A stretch of 64,000 nucleotides of DNA from NCBI RefSeq assembly GCF_039534085.1, contig NZ_BAAAUT010000001.1:171395-235394 (forward strand), in the 5' to 3' direction. Made by a program: the position numbers and the translations under genes. Each line of letters starts with the position of its first letter. Position 1 is the first letter of the stretch. The notes under the pieces are model-generated. The model was not told where the DNA came from. It ran no database searches and saw only the letters and a list, made by a program, of their open reading frames with translations. The stretch is from Planomonospora_B alba. GTDB lineage: Bacteria; Actinomycetota; Actinomycetes; Streptosporangiales; Streptosporangiaceae. Shown piece after piece: positions 7,404 to 16,045 of this stretch.

Positions 7404-8780
7404 ATGGGACGGATCGCGTACGCGTCGGTGACCGACACCCTGCGGCTGGCGGCGACGGTCCTGGTGCCGACCGTGGCCCAGGGCGTCATCCTGCGCCGGC
7501 CCCGGGTGACGGCCATGGCCGACGCCCTGGAGCTCGACCGCAGGGCCGTGCACCTGCTGCGGCGGATGCGGGCCAAGTACGGCGGCGGTCCGCTGGTGCT
7601 CAGGACGCCGCTGCGCCGGCTGGTCCTGGTGCTCTCCCCGGAGGACGTGCGCCGGGTGCTGGCCGACACCCCCGAGCCGTTCGCCGCCGACAACCGGGAG
7701 AAGCGCAGCGCGCTCGGCCACTTCCAGCCGGACGGCGTGCTGATCTCCCACGGCGGGCTGCGTGAGGACCGCCGCCGGTTCAACGAGGCCGTGCTGGACA
7801 CCCACCGGAGCCTGCACCGCCTGGCGGACGGCTTCGGGGCCGTGGTGCGTCAGGAGATGGAGGCGCTGCCGGAGGAGGGGACGCTGACCTGGGACAGGTT
7901 CGCCCCCGCCTGGTGGCGCGCCGTCCGGCGGATCGCGCTGGGCGACGCGGCCCGCGACGACGAGGAGCTCATCGCCCTGCTCAACCGGCTGCGCGCCGAC
8001 GCCAACTGGTCCTACCTGCGGCCCAGGCGGCGGGAGACCTACGAGCGCTTCGCGTCCCGGTTGCGCGCGCACCTCGACCGCGCCGAGCCCGGCAGCCTCG
8101 CGGGGCTGCTGCCGCAGGCCCCCGTCACCGCCAGGACCCGGCCCGAGAGCCAGGTGGCGCACTGGCTGTTCGCCTTCGACGCGGCCGGCATCGCGACCTT
8201 CCGCACCCTGGCGCTGCTGGCGGCGCACCCCGAGCACACCGCCCGGGCCCGCGCCGAGACCGCCGCGACGCACCCGGAGGGCGCCGCCGTAGAACGGCCG
8301 TTCCTGCGCGCCTGCGTGCTGGAGTCGGTCCGCCTCTGGCCGACCACCCTGGCGATCCTGCGCGACGGCACCCGCACCACGCACTGGGAGGGCGGGGTGA
8401 TCCCGCGGCAGACCCCCTTCCTGATCCACAGCTCGTTCGTCAACCGCGACGAGGAGGCCGACCCGGGCGCCAACCGGTTCACCCCGCACATCTGGCTGGA
8501 CGGCACCGCCGCCGAGCGCTGGTCGATCGTCCCCTTCAGCCGGGGCGCCGCCCGGTGCCCGGCGCAGAACCTGGTCCTGACCGTCGCCTCGGAGGTCCTG
8601 GCCGCGCTGCTGCGGGGACGGGACCTGCGCCTCGCCTTCCCGCGCACGTTCGAGCCCGGCCGGGACCTGCCGTACACGCTGGACCACTTCACCCTCCGCT
8701 TCGACGTCCACCGGCCCGCCGCGCAGGACGGGACCGGCGGGCGGGCCGCGCGCGCCGGGGCGGTCCCCTCCGGACCGTGA
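7404..8780 (+). CDS. Cytochrome P450 with atypical oxygen-activation and heme motifs
   Basis: This 458-aa P450 has the ExxR motif as ESVR at 307-310 and the heme ligand loop PFSRGAARCPAQN (Cys 385). The I-helix motif is AGIAT at 261-265. The acidic residue of the canonical AGxD/ET is replaced by Ala, and the residue two after the heme Cys is Ala, not the usual Gly. Both differences suggest a non-standard activity such as peroxide-driven, isomerase or dehydratase type, but that is inference. It resembles the eukaryote-like long class more than typical 400-aa actinobacterial P450s. ATG 7404 follows a GGGGGA site. Confidence 0.88.
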   Translation: MGRIAYASVTDTLRLAATVLVPTVAQGVILRRPRVTAMADALELDRRAVHLLRRMRAKYGGGPLVLRTPLRRLVLVLSPEDVRRVLADTPEPFAADNREKRSALGHFQPDGVLISHGGLREDRRRFNEAVLDTHRSLHRLADGFGAVVRQEMEALPEEGTLTWDRFAPAWWRAVRRIALGDAARDDEELIALLNRLRADANWSYLRPRRRETYERFASRLRAHLDRAEPGSLAGLLPQAPVTARTRPESQVAHWLFAFDAAGIATFRTLALLAAHPEHTARARAETAATHPEGAAVERPFLRACVLESVRLWPTTLAILRDGTRTTHWEGGVIPRQTPFLIHSSFVNRDEEADPGANRFTPHIWLDGTAAERWSIVPFSRGAARCPAQNLVLTVASEVLAALLRGRDLRLAFPRTFEPGRDLPYTLDHFTLRFDVHRPAAQDGTGGRAARAGAVPSGP

Positions 8781-8871
8781 GCGGATGAGAGGATCCGGGC
8801 GGCGCCTCCGGCCGGGCCCGGGCCGCACCGGCCCCCGCGCGGGGAGCGGGCGCGGTCCGGGCCCGGTCCGC

Positions 8872-10410
8872 TCACCCGCCCGTCCGGCGCGCGGCCTCGG
8901 CGTCCGGCAGCTCCACCCGGTCGAGGGGCTCGGTGGCCGGGCCCTGCAGGACCGCGCCGTCCAGGCCGAACCGCGAGCCGTGGCAGGGGCACTCCCAGGT
9001 GCGCTCGGCGTCGTTGAAGCCGACGACGCACCCCAGGTGGGTGCAGATCGCCGAGACCGCGTGGACGCCGCCGTCCTCGTCGCGGTAGACGGCGCAGCGC
9101 CTGCCGTCCACCTTCAGCACCGCGCCCCGCCCCGGCTCCAGGTCCGCCAGCGCCTCGGCCGGGCCGGTGCCCAGCCGGTCCCCGACGAAGTGCGCCGCGA
9201 CGGCCGCCTGGATCTTCAGCGCGGGCCCGGCCTCCCGGAGCGGATGCAGCCGCCGGGGGTCGTACAGCCGGGTCCACGACCGCTGCCGCCCGCGGATCAG
9301 GTCCGTCAGCAGCAGGCCCGACAGGGCGCCGTTGCTCATGCCCCAGCCGCCGAACCCGGTCGCCACGTAGGTGTTGCGGGCCCCGGGGTGGAACGGCCCG
9401 ATGAAGGGCAGGCCGTCGGTGGTGTGGTTGTCCTGGGCCGCCCACCGGTAGGCGACCTCGCCCGCGCCGAACCGCTCGGCGGTCCACGCGGCCAGCCGCT
9501 CGAACCGCTCCTCCACCCCGCCGGCGCCCGGCTCGAACTGCTCGCCGGTGACGATCAGCAGCCGCCGGCCCCTGCCGTACGGCGCCGTCCGGACCGAGCG
9601 GCTGTTCTGCTCGGTCGTGATGAACGTGCCCCGAGGATCGCGGTCGGCCGGGATCACGGCTGCGACGACCAGCTCGCGCTCCGGCTTCATCCGGGCGAAC
9701 AGCAGCCCCCGGTCGAACACCGGGTAGTGCGTCGCCACCACGACGTCGCGGGCGGTGACCGTCATCCCGTCCCCGGTCCGCAGGGTGCACGGGTCGCCCT
9801 CGTCGAGCGCCACGACCCGGGTGCCCTCGAAGATGCGCGCGCCCCGGGCGGTCATCGCCTCGGCGAGCCCGAGCAGGTAGCGGCGCGGATGGAACTGCGC
9901 CTGCCCCTCCACCCGGACCGCCCCGGCGATCGGGAAGGGCAGCGGCGAGGAGTCCGTGAACGACGCGGCCAGCCCCGCCTCCGCCGCGGCCTCGGCCTCG
10001 GCGCGGATCTCCTCGACGGCGTCGGCGGACTCCGCATAGGTGAAGGAGGGGACGCGCTCCAGGTCGCAGTCGATGCCCAGCTCGGCGGCCGTGGCCGCCA
10101 CGTGCTCGACCGCCTCCTGCTGGGAGGCGGCGTAGAGCCGGGCGGCCTCCGCCCCGGCGGACCTCGCCAGCCTCGAATAGATCATGGTGTGCTGGGCGGA
10201 GAGCTTGGCGGTGGTGTGCCCGGTCACGCCCGCCGCGATCCGCCCCGCTTCCAGGACCGCGACCGACAGGCCTTCCTTCACCAGCTCCCAGGCCGTGCAG
10301 AGTCCCGCCATGCCGCCGCCCACCACGGCGACGTCCACCTCGAGGTCACGGGTGAGCACCGGGTACGGCCGGCCCGCGGCCGATTCGATCCAGAAGGGTT
10401 CCGTAGTCAT
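8872..10410 (-). CDS. FAD-dependent oxidoreductase with C-terminal Rieske [2Fe-2S] domain
   Basis: The 512-aa protein opens with a DAO-type domain: dinucleotide fold VDVAVVGGGMAGLCTAWEL at about 25-45, then GHTTAKLSAQHT. A C-terminal FAD contact is ATGFGGWGMSNGALSG. A Rieske domain follows after residue ~420 with CTHLGC and CPCHGS ligands. Such fusions pass electrons between substrate-bound flavin and the iron-sulfur centre. The gene sits between two P450s and could reduce one of them, but no ferredoxin is present and this is inference. It is transcribed divergently from the P450 at 10556. Confidence 0.92.
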   Translation of the reverse strand: MTTEPFWIESAAGRPYPVLTRDLEVDVAVVGGGMAGLCTAWELVKEGLSVAVLEAGRIAAGVTGHTTAKLSAQHTMIYSRLARSAGAEAARLYAASQQEAVEHVAATAAELGIDCDLERVPSFTYAESADAVEEIRAEAEAAAEAGLAASFTDSSPLPFPIAGAVRVEGQAQFHPRRYLLGLAEAMTARGARIFEGTRVVALDEGDPCTLRTGDGMTVTARDVVVATHYPVFDRGLLFARMKPERELVVAAVIPADRDPRGTFITTEQNSRSVRTAPYGRGRRLLIVTGEQFEPGAGGVEERFERLAAWTAERFGAGEVAYRWAAQDNHTTDGLPFIGPFHPGARNTYVATGFGGWGMSNGALSGLLLTDLIRGRQRSWTRLYDPRRLHPLREAGPALKIQAAVAAHFVGDRLGTGPAEALADLEPGRGAVLKVDGRRCAVYRDEDGGVHAVSAICTHLGCVVGFNDAERTWECPCHGSRFGLDGAVLQGPATEPLDRVELPDAEAARRTGG

Positions 10411-10555
10411 GGCCGGGCCCCTGCCCGCAGGGCGGCCCCTCTCACGTCCCGGGCCGGGCCGGACCGCCCGGCCGGGTGTGGTGCCTTCCCGACCTGGGGA
10501 CGGTTACCCGCAGGGCGGTCCCCGCCCGGTGCCGGCCTCGGGGGGAGAAGAGGGC

Positions 10556-11818
10556 ATGAGCGTTCGGACAGGCCCGGACACGGTCGATCTGGCGGATCCC
10601 GCGCTGCTGCGCGACCCGCACGGGGCGTTCGCCCGGATGCGGGAGCGGGCGCCGCTGGTGCGCGCCGTCCTGCCCGACGCGGGCACCCCGGTCTGGCTCG
10701 CCACCCGCTACGACGACGTCAGGACGGTGCTGGGCGACACCCGGTTCGTCAACGACCCGGCGCACGTGCCGGGGACGGACGTGAGCGGAATCCGCGAGAG
10801 GCTGATCCGGGCACGCGGCATCCCCCCGGAGTACGCGCGGTACCTGCTGGACGGCATCCTCGACGCCGACGGCGACGACCACCTCCGGCTGCGCAGGCTC
10901 GTCTCCCGCGCCTTCACCGCGCGCCGGGTGGCCGAGCTGCGGCCCCGGGTCGAGGAGATCACCGAGGGCCTCCTCGACCGGCTCGCCGCGGCGGCCGAGG
11001 ACGGCGTCGCCGACCTGATGGAGCACCTCGCCTACCCGCTGCCGATCACCGTCATCTGCGAGCTGGTCGGCGTCCCCGAGCCCGACCGCCCGCGCTGGCG
11101 GGAGTGGGGCCGCACGCTGTTCTCGATGCGGCCGGTCGAGATGGGCGCGGTGGTGCGCGACATGGTCGAACACATCCAGGAGCTGATCGCCCGGCGCCGG
11201 GCCGCGCCCGCCGACGACCTGCTCACCGCGCTGATCCGGGTGCACGACTCCGAGGACGGCAGGCTGAGCGACACCGAGCTGGTCACGATGGTCCTGACCC
11301 TGGTCGTCGCCGGGCACGAGACCACCGCCCACCTGATCGGCAACGGGACCGCGGCCCTGCTGGCCCACCCCGACCAGCTGGCCCTGCTCCGGCGCGAGCC
11401 GGAGCTGATGCCCCGCGCCGTCGGTGAGCTGATGCGCTGGTGCGGGCCCGTGCTCATGGCCCGGATGCGCTACGCCGCCGAGGACGTCGAGCTCGCCGGC
11501 GTGCCGGTCCGCCGGGGCGAGGCGGTGATGGCCGTGCTGGCGGCGGCCGACCGCGACCCGCGCGAGTTCGGCGAGCCCGACCGCCTCGACATCACCCGCG
11601 AGACGGACGGGCGGCGGGAGCGCCACGTCGGCTTCGGCCACGGCCTGCACTACTGCCTGGGCGCCGCGCTGGCCCGGCAGGAGGGCGAGGTGGCGCTGGC
11701 GGCGCTGCTGCGCCGGTTCCCCGGCCTCGCCCTGGCCGTCGCGCCCGAGGAGCTCGAGCGCGAACGGCAGCAGCTGCCGGGCATGTGGCGGCTGGCCCGG
11801 CTGCCCCTGCGGCTGTGA
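10556..11818 (+). CDS. Cytochrome P450 (bacterial class I)
   Basis: A 420-aa canonical actinobacterial P450 with I-helix AGHETT, K-helix ELMRW, heme loop FGHGLHYCLGAALARQE with Cys ~367, and RMRYAAEDVELAGVPVRRG. All catalytic motifs are intact, in contrast to the P450 at 7404. ATG 10556 follows GGGGGAGAAGAGGG. The open frame reaching back to 10184 is non-coding. It is divergent from the FAD/Rieske gene, and co-regulation from the 145-bp spacer is possible. The substrate is unknown. Confidence 0.93.
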   Translation: MSVRTGPDTVDLADPALLRDPHGAFARMRERAPLVRAVLPDAGTPVWLATRYDDVRTVLGDTRFVNDPAHVPGTDVSGIRERLIRARGIPPEYARYLLDGILDADGDDHLRLRRLVSRAFTARRVAELRPRVEEITEGLLDRLAAAAEDGVADLMEHLAYPLPITVICELVGVPEPDRPRWREWGRTLFSMRPVEMGAVVRDMVEHIQELIARRRAAPADDLLTALIRVHDSEDGRLSDTELVTMVLTLVVAGHETTAHLIGNGTAALLAHPDQLALLRREPELMPRAVGELMRWCGPVLMARMRYAAEDVELAGVPVRRGEAVMAVLAAADRDPREFGEPDRLDITRETDGRRERHVGFGHGLHYCLGAALARQEGEVALAALLRRFPGLALAVAPEELERERQQLPGMWRLARLPLRL

Positions 11819-11846
11819 GCCCGCGGCGGCGGCCGGGCCGGGGCCG

Positions 11847-13229
11847 TCAGCTGCCGAACGTGAACCAGTTGAGGTTGACGAAGTCGGCGGGCTGCCCGCT
11901 GCTGAAGGTGACGTAGACCGTGTGGGTCCCGGTCACCGGTGAGATGTTGGCGGGCACCGTGTGCCAGCTCTGCCAGCCTCCGGTGCTCGCGATGGCGAAG
12001 TCGCCGATCGGGGGAGCCGTCGGGCTGCCCAGGCGCACCTGGACCAGCCCGCTGACCCCTGCTCCCGCCCCGGACGCGACGCGCGCCCGGAACTGGGTGG
12101 CCGGCGTGCCGCCGAAGTCCACGCCGTCGAAGCGGAGCCAGTCGCCGTTCGCGATCGCGCCGACGTTCTGCCCGCCGCCGGTGTCCGTGGTGGCCTCCAC
12201 CATGGTGCCCGACTGCGCCTGGTAGCGCTCGGCCTGGATGGTCGAGCGGGCGTCCACCCCGCCCGGCGGGGGAGTGGTCGGGTCGGGGTCGGGAGCGGAG
12301 CCGCTCTGCCAGACCGCCACGTAGTCGACGATCATCGGCCGCCCGGAGAGCGTGGCGGCGGTGGGGGTCTGCCCGCCCAGCGCGTTGGGGAACGCGCCGC
12401 CCATGGCCACGTTGAGCAGCAGGAAGTAGCCCTGGTGCCCGGTCATGTCATTCCAGGTCGCGGCGTCGAACTGGGACTGGCTGACGCTGTGGAACTGCTG
12501 GCCGTCGACGTACCAGCGCAGCTGGTCGGGGGTGACGCTGCGGTCCCACTCGAAGCGGTAGGTGTGGAAGGCCGACTGGCAGGACGCGCCGGGGCAGGCC
12601 CGGCTGGCGCCCAGGCCGGTGGTCTCGTTGCAGGGGCCGCCGGGGTTCACCCCGCAGTGCAGCACGCCCCAGACCGAGTTGATCCCGTTGACGTTCTCCA
12701 TGATGTCGAACTCGCCGATGCCGGGCCAGTTCCAGTAGTTGCCGCGGTACGGCGCGCCGAGCGCCCAGAAGGCGGGCCAGTAGCCCAGGGCGGCCTGGCC
12801 GGTGACGTCGGGCATCCGGAGCCGGCTCTCGATGCGCAGGACGCGGCCCGCGGCGGGCTTGAAGTCGGCGCGCCGGGTCTCGATGCGGCCCGAGGTCCAC
12901 TCGCCGCCGTTCTTGATCGGGGTGATGCGCAGGTTGCCGGCGCCGTCGAGGCTCACGTTGGCCGGGTCGGCGGTGTAGCGCTGGACCTCGCCGGTGCCCC
13001 AGTTGGCGGGGCCGCCGGGGTAGGAGTGGCCGGTGTCGATGATCCAGTTCGCCGAGGAGGGGAGGGATCCGGCGCCGCCGTCGAAGTCGTCGCTCCACAC
13101 CAGCGACCACCCGGAGGGGGTCGGCGGGACGGCGGCGTGCGCGGTGACCGCGGCCAGGGGGAGCAGCAGCGCGGCGACGGCGATCGGGATCCAGGAGAGA
13201 GAGCGATTTCTCATTCGGGAACGGTTCAT
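11847..13229 (-). CDS. Secreted GH16 beta-1,3-glucanase with C-terminal CBM6
   Basis: The 460-aa protein has a signal peptide (MNRSRMRNRS, hydrophobic run, cut after AHA at ~32). A GH16 catalytic domain spans residues 40-300 with the motif GEFDIMEN (E173, D175, E178), the laminarinase-type active site with the extra Met. A Pro/Asp linker (DPDPTTPPPGG) leads to a family-6 carbohydrate-binding module at about 345-460 (IQAERYQAQSG, GGGQNVGAIANGDWLRF). It hydrolyses beta-1,3-glucans outside the cell. ATG 13229 has GAGAGGA upstream. A promoter and a LacI-type palindrome lie upstream. It is convergent with the P450 at 11818. Confidence 0.94.
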   Translation of the reverse strand: MNRSRMRNRSLSWIPIAVAALLLPLAAVTAHAAVPPTPSGWSLVWSDDFDGGAGSLPSSANWIIDTGHSYPGGPANWGTGEVQRYTADPANVSLDGAGNLRITPIKNGGEWTSGRIETRRADFKPAAGRVLRIESRLRMPDVTGQAALGYWPAFWALGAPYRGNYWNWPGIGEFDIMENVNGINSVWGVLHCGVNPGGPCNETTGLGASRACPGASCQSAFHTYRFEWDRSVTPDQLRWYVDGQQFHSVSQSQFDAATWNDMTGHQGYFLLLNVAMGGAFPNALGGQTPTAATLSGRPMIVDYVAVWQSGSAPDPDPTTPPPGGVDARSTIQAERYQAQSGTMVEATTDTGGGQNVGAIANGDWLRFDGVDFGGTPATQFRARVASGAGAGVSGLVQVRLGSPTAPPIGDFAIASTGGWQSWHTVPANISPVTGTHTVYVTFSSGQPADFVNLNWFTFGS

Positions 13230-13301
13230 TCCATTCCTCTCTGCGGGCAACCGAGGGGGGCGGTCTGTCGTCGCTGCAGCCTGAGGACCGGTCAATGAAC
13301 A

Positions 13302-13329
13302 CTGTTACGCGAAGGTTGATTGCGGTCAA
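13302..13329 (-). promoter_or_regulatory. Promoter of the GH16 gene
   Basis: On the minus strand, TTGACC (13329-13324), a 16-bp spacer and TAACAG (13307-13302) lie about 70 bp before the GH16 start. They fit a principal-sigma promoter. Confidence 0.5.
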
Positions 13330-13347
13330 CACCTGGAGTGAAAATTT

Positions 13348-13361
13348 AGAGAGCGCTCTCT
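13348..13361. promoter_or_regulatory. LacI-family palindromic operator upstream of GH16
   Basis: AGAGAGCGCTCTCT is a perfect 14-bp palindrome with the central AGCGCT typical of CebR/CelR-type repressors (known site TGGGAGCGCTCCCA). It lies 18 bp upstream of the -35 of the GH16 promoter and directly abuts the stop codon of the O-methyltransferase gene (13362-13364). Confidence 0.7.
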
Positions 13362-14045
13362 CTATACGGTCCGGCCGCCGTGGTGCCTGCGGATCATCGT
13401 CAGGCCGCCCGCGAGGGGCAGCATCAGCACGCTCACCCGGTCGTCGGCGGCGACCAGCTCGTTGAACGCCTGGACCGCCGGGGTCGTCTCGTCGTACGCG
13501 GCGGGATGGGCGACCACGCCGCCCTGCAGGGTGTCGTTGACCAGCATCAGCCCGCCGGCGCCCAGGTGGGGCAGGAGCATCCTGTAGTACAGGGAGCGCT
13601 CGTCGCCGCCGGCGTCGACGAAGGCCAGGTCGACCGCGGGCGTGAACGGCAGGTCGCGCAGCCGCTCGGCGGGCGGGCCGATCCGCAGTGTGATGCGGTC
13701 GGCGACGCCGGCCCGCTCCCAGTGGCGCCGGGCGAGCTCGGCCCGCTCCCGGGTGGGGGCGAAGCAGGTCAGCCTGCCCCGGGGCGGCAGGCCCCGGGCC
13801 AGGCACAGGGAGGCGTACCCGGTGAAGGCGCCCGCCTCGACGACGGTGCGCGCCCGGGTGACCTGGACGATCATCGTGAGGAACCGGCCCAGGCCGGGGG
13901 AGAGCTGCGCGGCCGCGGACGCCCCGTCCACCTCCCGGATCTCCTCGGCCAGGGCGTCGAGCAGCTCGTCGGGGCCGGTGCTGTGCTCCAGCAGGTACCG
14001 GCTGACGGCCGGGTCGATGTACGGCGGCGCCTCCATGGGGCCCAT
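13362..14045 (-). CDS. Class I SAM-dependent O-methyltransferase (caffeoyl-CoA type)
   Basis: A 227-aa O-methyltransferase of family 3. The SAM-binding loop is VVEAGAFTGYASLCLARGLP, the acidic/metal-binding site lies in VDLAFVDAGGDERS, and MLVNDTLQGG follows, matching the D-x-N metal ligand region. Substrates of the family are catechol-like hydroxyls. The start is uncertain: ATG 14045 (MGPMEAPPYID) or ATG 14036. Neither has a strong ribosome site. The longer frame to 14156 is Arg-rich and looks non-coding. Confidence 0.88.
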   Translation of the reverse strand: MGPMEAPPYIDPAVSRYLLEHSTGPDELLDALAEEIREVDGASAAAQLSPGLGRFLTMIVQVTRARTVVEAGAFTGYASLCLARGLPPRGRLTCFAPTRERAELARRHWERAGVADRITLRIGPPAERLRDLPFTPAVDLAFVDAGGDERSLYYRMLLPHLGAGGLMLVNDTLQGGVVAHPAAYDETTPAVQAFNELVAADDRVSVLMLPLAGGLTMIRRHHGGRTV

Positions 14046-14193
14046 TGTCGCCGCCGGGTGGCCCTCCGGCGGCCGATCCCGCCGGGCCCGGGCGCGTCGG
14101 GCGCCGGCCGGCGGGACCGACCGGCTCGTCAGGGCCCGGCGGGCGGTGATCTCCACCGCCCGCCGGGCCCCGGGGAGGACGGCGGGGGAGGTC

Positions 14194-15816
14194 TCAGCCG
14201 CCGATCTTCCCGACCCCGGCGCCCGCGACGACGGCCGCCTTCACGGAGGCCGGGTCGTCGAGGGTGTAGGCGTAGTAGGCGGAGGCCTCCTGCACGCTGC
14301 CGCTGCAGTCGGGCTGCCCCGAGCCGTCGGCGAACACGTTGCCGCGGGCGACGCACCTGCCGGGCGGTCCGGCGTAGGAGTTCGTCACCGGCTCCTCGAC
14401 GCGCTCGAAGTAGTTGCCCTCGACCAGGCAGCCGGCACCGGCCTGACAGGCCACGCCGGTGTCGGTGTTGTAGACGTAGTAGTTGTTGAACACGTGCACC
14501 GGCTCGCCGAACCGCACGCGCGGGTTGCGCTGCGGGGTCCGGTCGAACCAGTTGTGGTGGTAGGTGACCTTCAGCCGGCCGGTGTCCTGCGCGGCGTTGT
14601 CGTCGTCATGGCCGAGCAGCATGTTCTTGGTGTGCCGGTGCGTGTGGTTCCACGACACGGTGACGTAGGAGGATCCCCGCTTGATGTCGACCAGCCCGTC
14701 GTAGCCGCAGCACAGGTCGTTGTGGTCGATCCAGACGTGGTGGGAGAACATCTGCACGTTGATCGCGTCGTCGGTGGCGCCGCGGAACGTCAGGTTGCGG
14801 ATGATGACGTTGTGCACGGCGTCCGCGGGCGGCGAGGTGACCGCGTCGTCGGGGGGAAGGCCGATGTTGAGGCCGCCGCCGCTGATGCCGGCGTCGGCGC
14901 CGACGCCCACGATCGTCTTGTCCGAGGCGACGTCGTGCATCCCGGCCGGGACCGTGATCATCCCGCGCACGCAGACGTTCAGGGGACCGCTCCGGCCGAT
15001 CGCGGACAGCAGCTCGCTCGCGGTGTCGACCTCGACGGTCGGCCCGCCCGCGCCGCCGGTGGTGCCGTTCTGGCCCCAGGCGTTCACCGATGCGAACCCG
15101 ACGGGCGCCCCGGAGGTGACGCAGGAGCCCGGGGGCGTCGTCACCGTGGGGGTGACCGTCGGGCTGGGCGACGGCCCGCCCGGCCCGGCGACATCGGTCA
15201 CCAGCACGTCGTCGAACGAGGCGCTCGCGTAGTGGCCGGCCAGGCCCGCCCGGCCGGAGGCGATGGAGGCGTCCGTCGCCGAGACCACCTGCGCGCCGTC
15301 GACGAAGCCGCGCAGCGCGGTGCCGAACACCTCCAGCCTGAGGGTGTACCAGGTGCCCGCGGTCACCGCCGCCGGGGCCGAGTCGAGGGTCAGCGGGCCG
15401 CCGCCGGTCCGCTTGCCCAGGACGACCGAGCCCGTGTCGCTCAGGCCGAGGAAGTAGTAGCTGGTGGTGCTCCGGGCCCTGGCCAGGACGGCGACGTGCC
15501 GGCCGGTGCCGTTGAACGCGGTCGGCTTCACCCGGGCCTGCACGGCCTGGTCCGACCAGTCGGCACCGGCCACGGCCCTGGCGTCCGCGCCGGTGCCGGA
15601 CTGGCGGTACGCCCGGGAGCCGTCGGAGACCACCGACCAGCTTCCTCCGGACTTCGACCAGCCGGTGGCGTCGCCGTCCTCGAAGTCGTCGCCGAACAGC
15701 GTGGCGGACGCGCTGGGCGCCGCCGTCAGCGCCTGCGCCCCGAGCAGTACGGCCGCGGCGACCGCCGTGAGCGCGCCGAGCAGCGAGCCGGCGCCGCGCC
15801 TTCTCCCTCTTCGCAC
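14194..15816 (-). CDS. Secreted PL1 pectate lyase with N-terminal lectin-like domain
   Basis: The 540-aa protein has an Arg-rich signal peptide cut around residue 39. A beta-sandwich domain at 40-215 starts LFGDDFEDGDATGWSKSGG and resembles DUF1080/laminin-G-like modules. A Pro/Thr linker (PSPSPTVTPTVTTPPG) leads to a right-handed beta-helix PL1 domain at 240-540. PL1 signatures are VWIDHNDL, VDIKRGSSYVTVSWNH, and RNPRVRFGEPVHVFNNYY, which holds the catalytic Arg. It cleaves polygalacturonate by beta-elimination with Ca2+. GTG 15816 has GGAGG 6 nt upstream. It is divergent from two further PL1 genes. Confidence 0.93.
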   Translation of the reverse strand: MRRGRRRGAGSLLGALTAVAAAVLLGAQALTAAPSASATLFGDDFEDGDATGWSKSGGSWSVVSDGSRAYRQSGTGADARAVAGADWSDQAVQARVKPTAFNGTGRHVAVLARARSTTSYYFLGLSDTGSVVLGKRTGGGPLTLDSAPAAVTAGTWYTLRLEVFGTALRGFVDGAQVVSATDASIASGRAGLAGHYASASFDDVLVTDVAGPGGPSPSPTVTPTVTTPPGSCVTSGAPVGFASVNAWGQNGTTGGAGGPTVEVDTASELLSAIGRSGPLNVCVRGMITVPAGMHDVASDKTIVGVGADAGISGGGLNIGLPPDDAVTSPPADAVHNVIIRNLTFRGATDDAINVQMFSHHVWIDHNDLCCGYDGLVDIKRGSSYVTVSWNHTHRHTKNMLLGHDDDNAAQDTGRLKVTYHHNWFDRTPQRNPRVRFGEPVHVFNNYYVYNTDTGVACQAGAGCLVEGNYFERVEEPVTNSYAGPPGRCVARGNVFADGSGQPDCSGSVQEASAYYAYTLDDPASVKAAVVAGAGVGKIGG

Positions 15817-15884
15817 GTGGAACCTCCAGTTCCGCCCGTGCCCGGCCGTGCTCCAGCGCGGCCGGACATGCCGTTACGAGTCAG

Positions 15885-15898
15885 GGAAAGCGCTATCC
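15885..15898. promoter_or_regulatory. LacI-type operator for the leftward pectate lyase
   Basis: GGAAAGCGCTATCC is a 14-bp palindrome with a single mismatch. It starts a few bases downstream of the leftward -10 element, a classic repression position. Confidence 0.65.
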
Positions 15899-15901
15899 GC
15901 A

Positions 15902-15930
15902 CTTGTACGCCTCCGGGAGGGGCGGGTCAA
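15902..15930 (-). promoter_or_regulatory. Leftward pectate-lyase promoter
   Basis: Read on the minus strand: TTGACC (15930-15925), a 17-bp spacer, then TACAAG (15907-15902). It faces the pectate lyase starting at 15816, with the operator at 15898-15885 just past the -10. Confidence 0.55.
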
Positions 15931-15990
15931 CCCCGGATCCCGTCGCCCATCCGGGCGGCGACGTTCGCGTTACCGCCTGGATCCTCACCG

Positions 15991-16019
15991 TTGACTGGAG
16001 GGTGTGGTTAACGTACGTT
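15991..16019 (+). promoter_or_regulatory. Rightward pectate-lyase promoter
   Basis: TTGACT (15991-15996), a 17-bp spacer and TACGTT (16014-16019). It drives the two rightward PL1 genes across a roughly 330-nt leader in which no other gene is evident. Confidence 0.55.
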
Positions 16020-16031
16020 CACCGTAGTCAA

Positions 16032-16045
16032 GGAAAGCGCTTTCC
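16032..16045. promoter_or_regulatory. LacI-type operator for the rightward pectate lyases
   Basis: GGAAAGCGCTTTCC is a perfect 14-bp palindrome starting 13 bp after the rightward -10. It shares its GGAAAGCGCT half with the site at 15885 and the AGCGCT core with the site upstream of GH16. Confidence 0.72.

Noticed and set aside
8785..11427. 880-codon plus-strand frame opposite the FAD/Rieske gene and across the second P450
   Set aside because: It contradicts two well-supported genes and has low-complexity composition typical of high-GC antisense frames.
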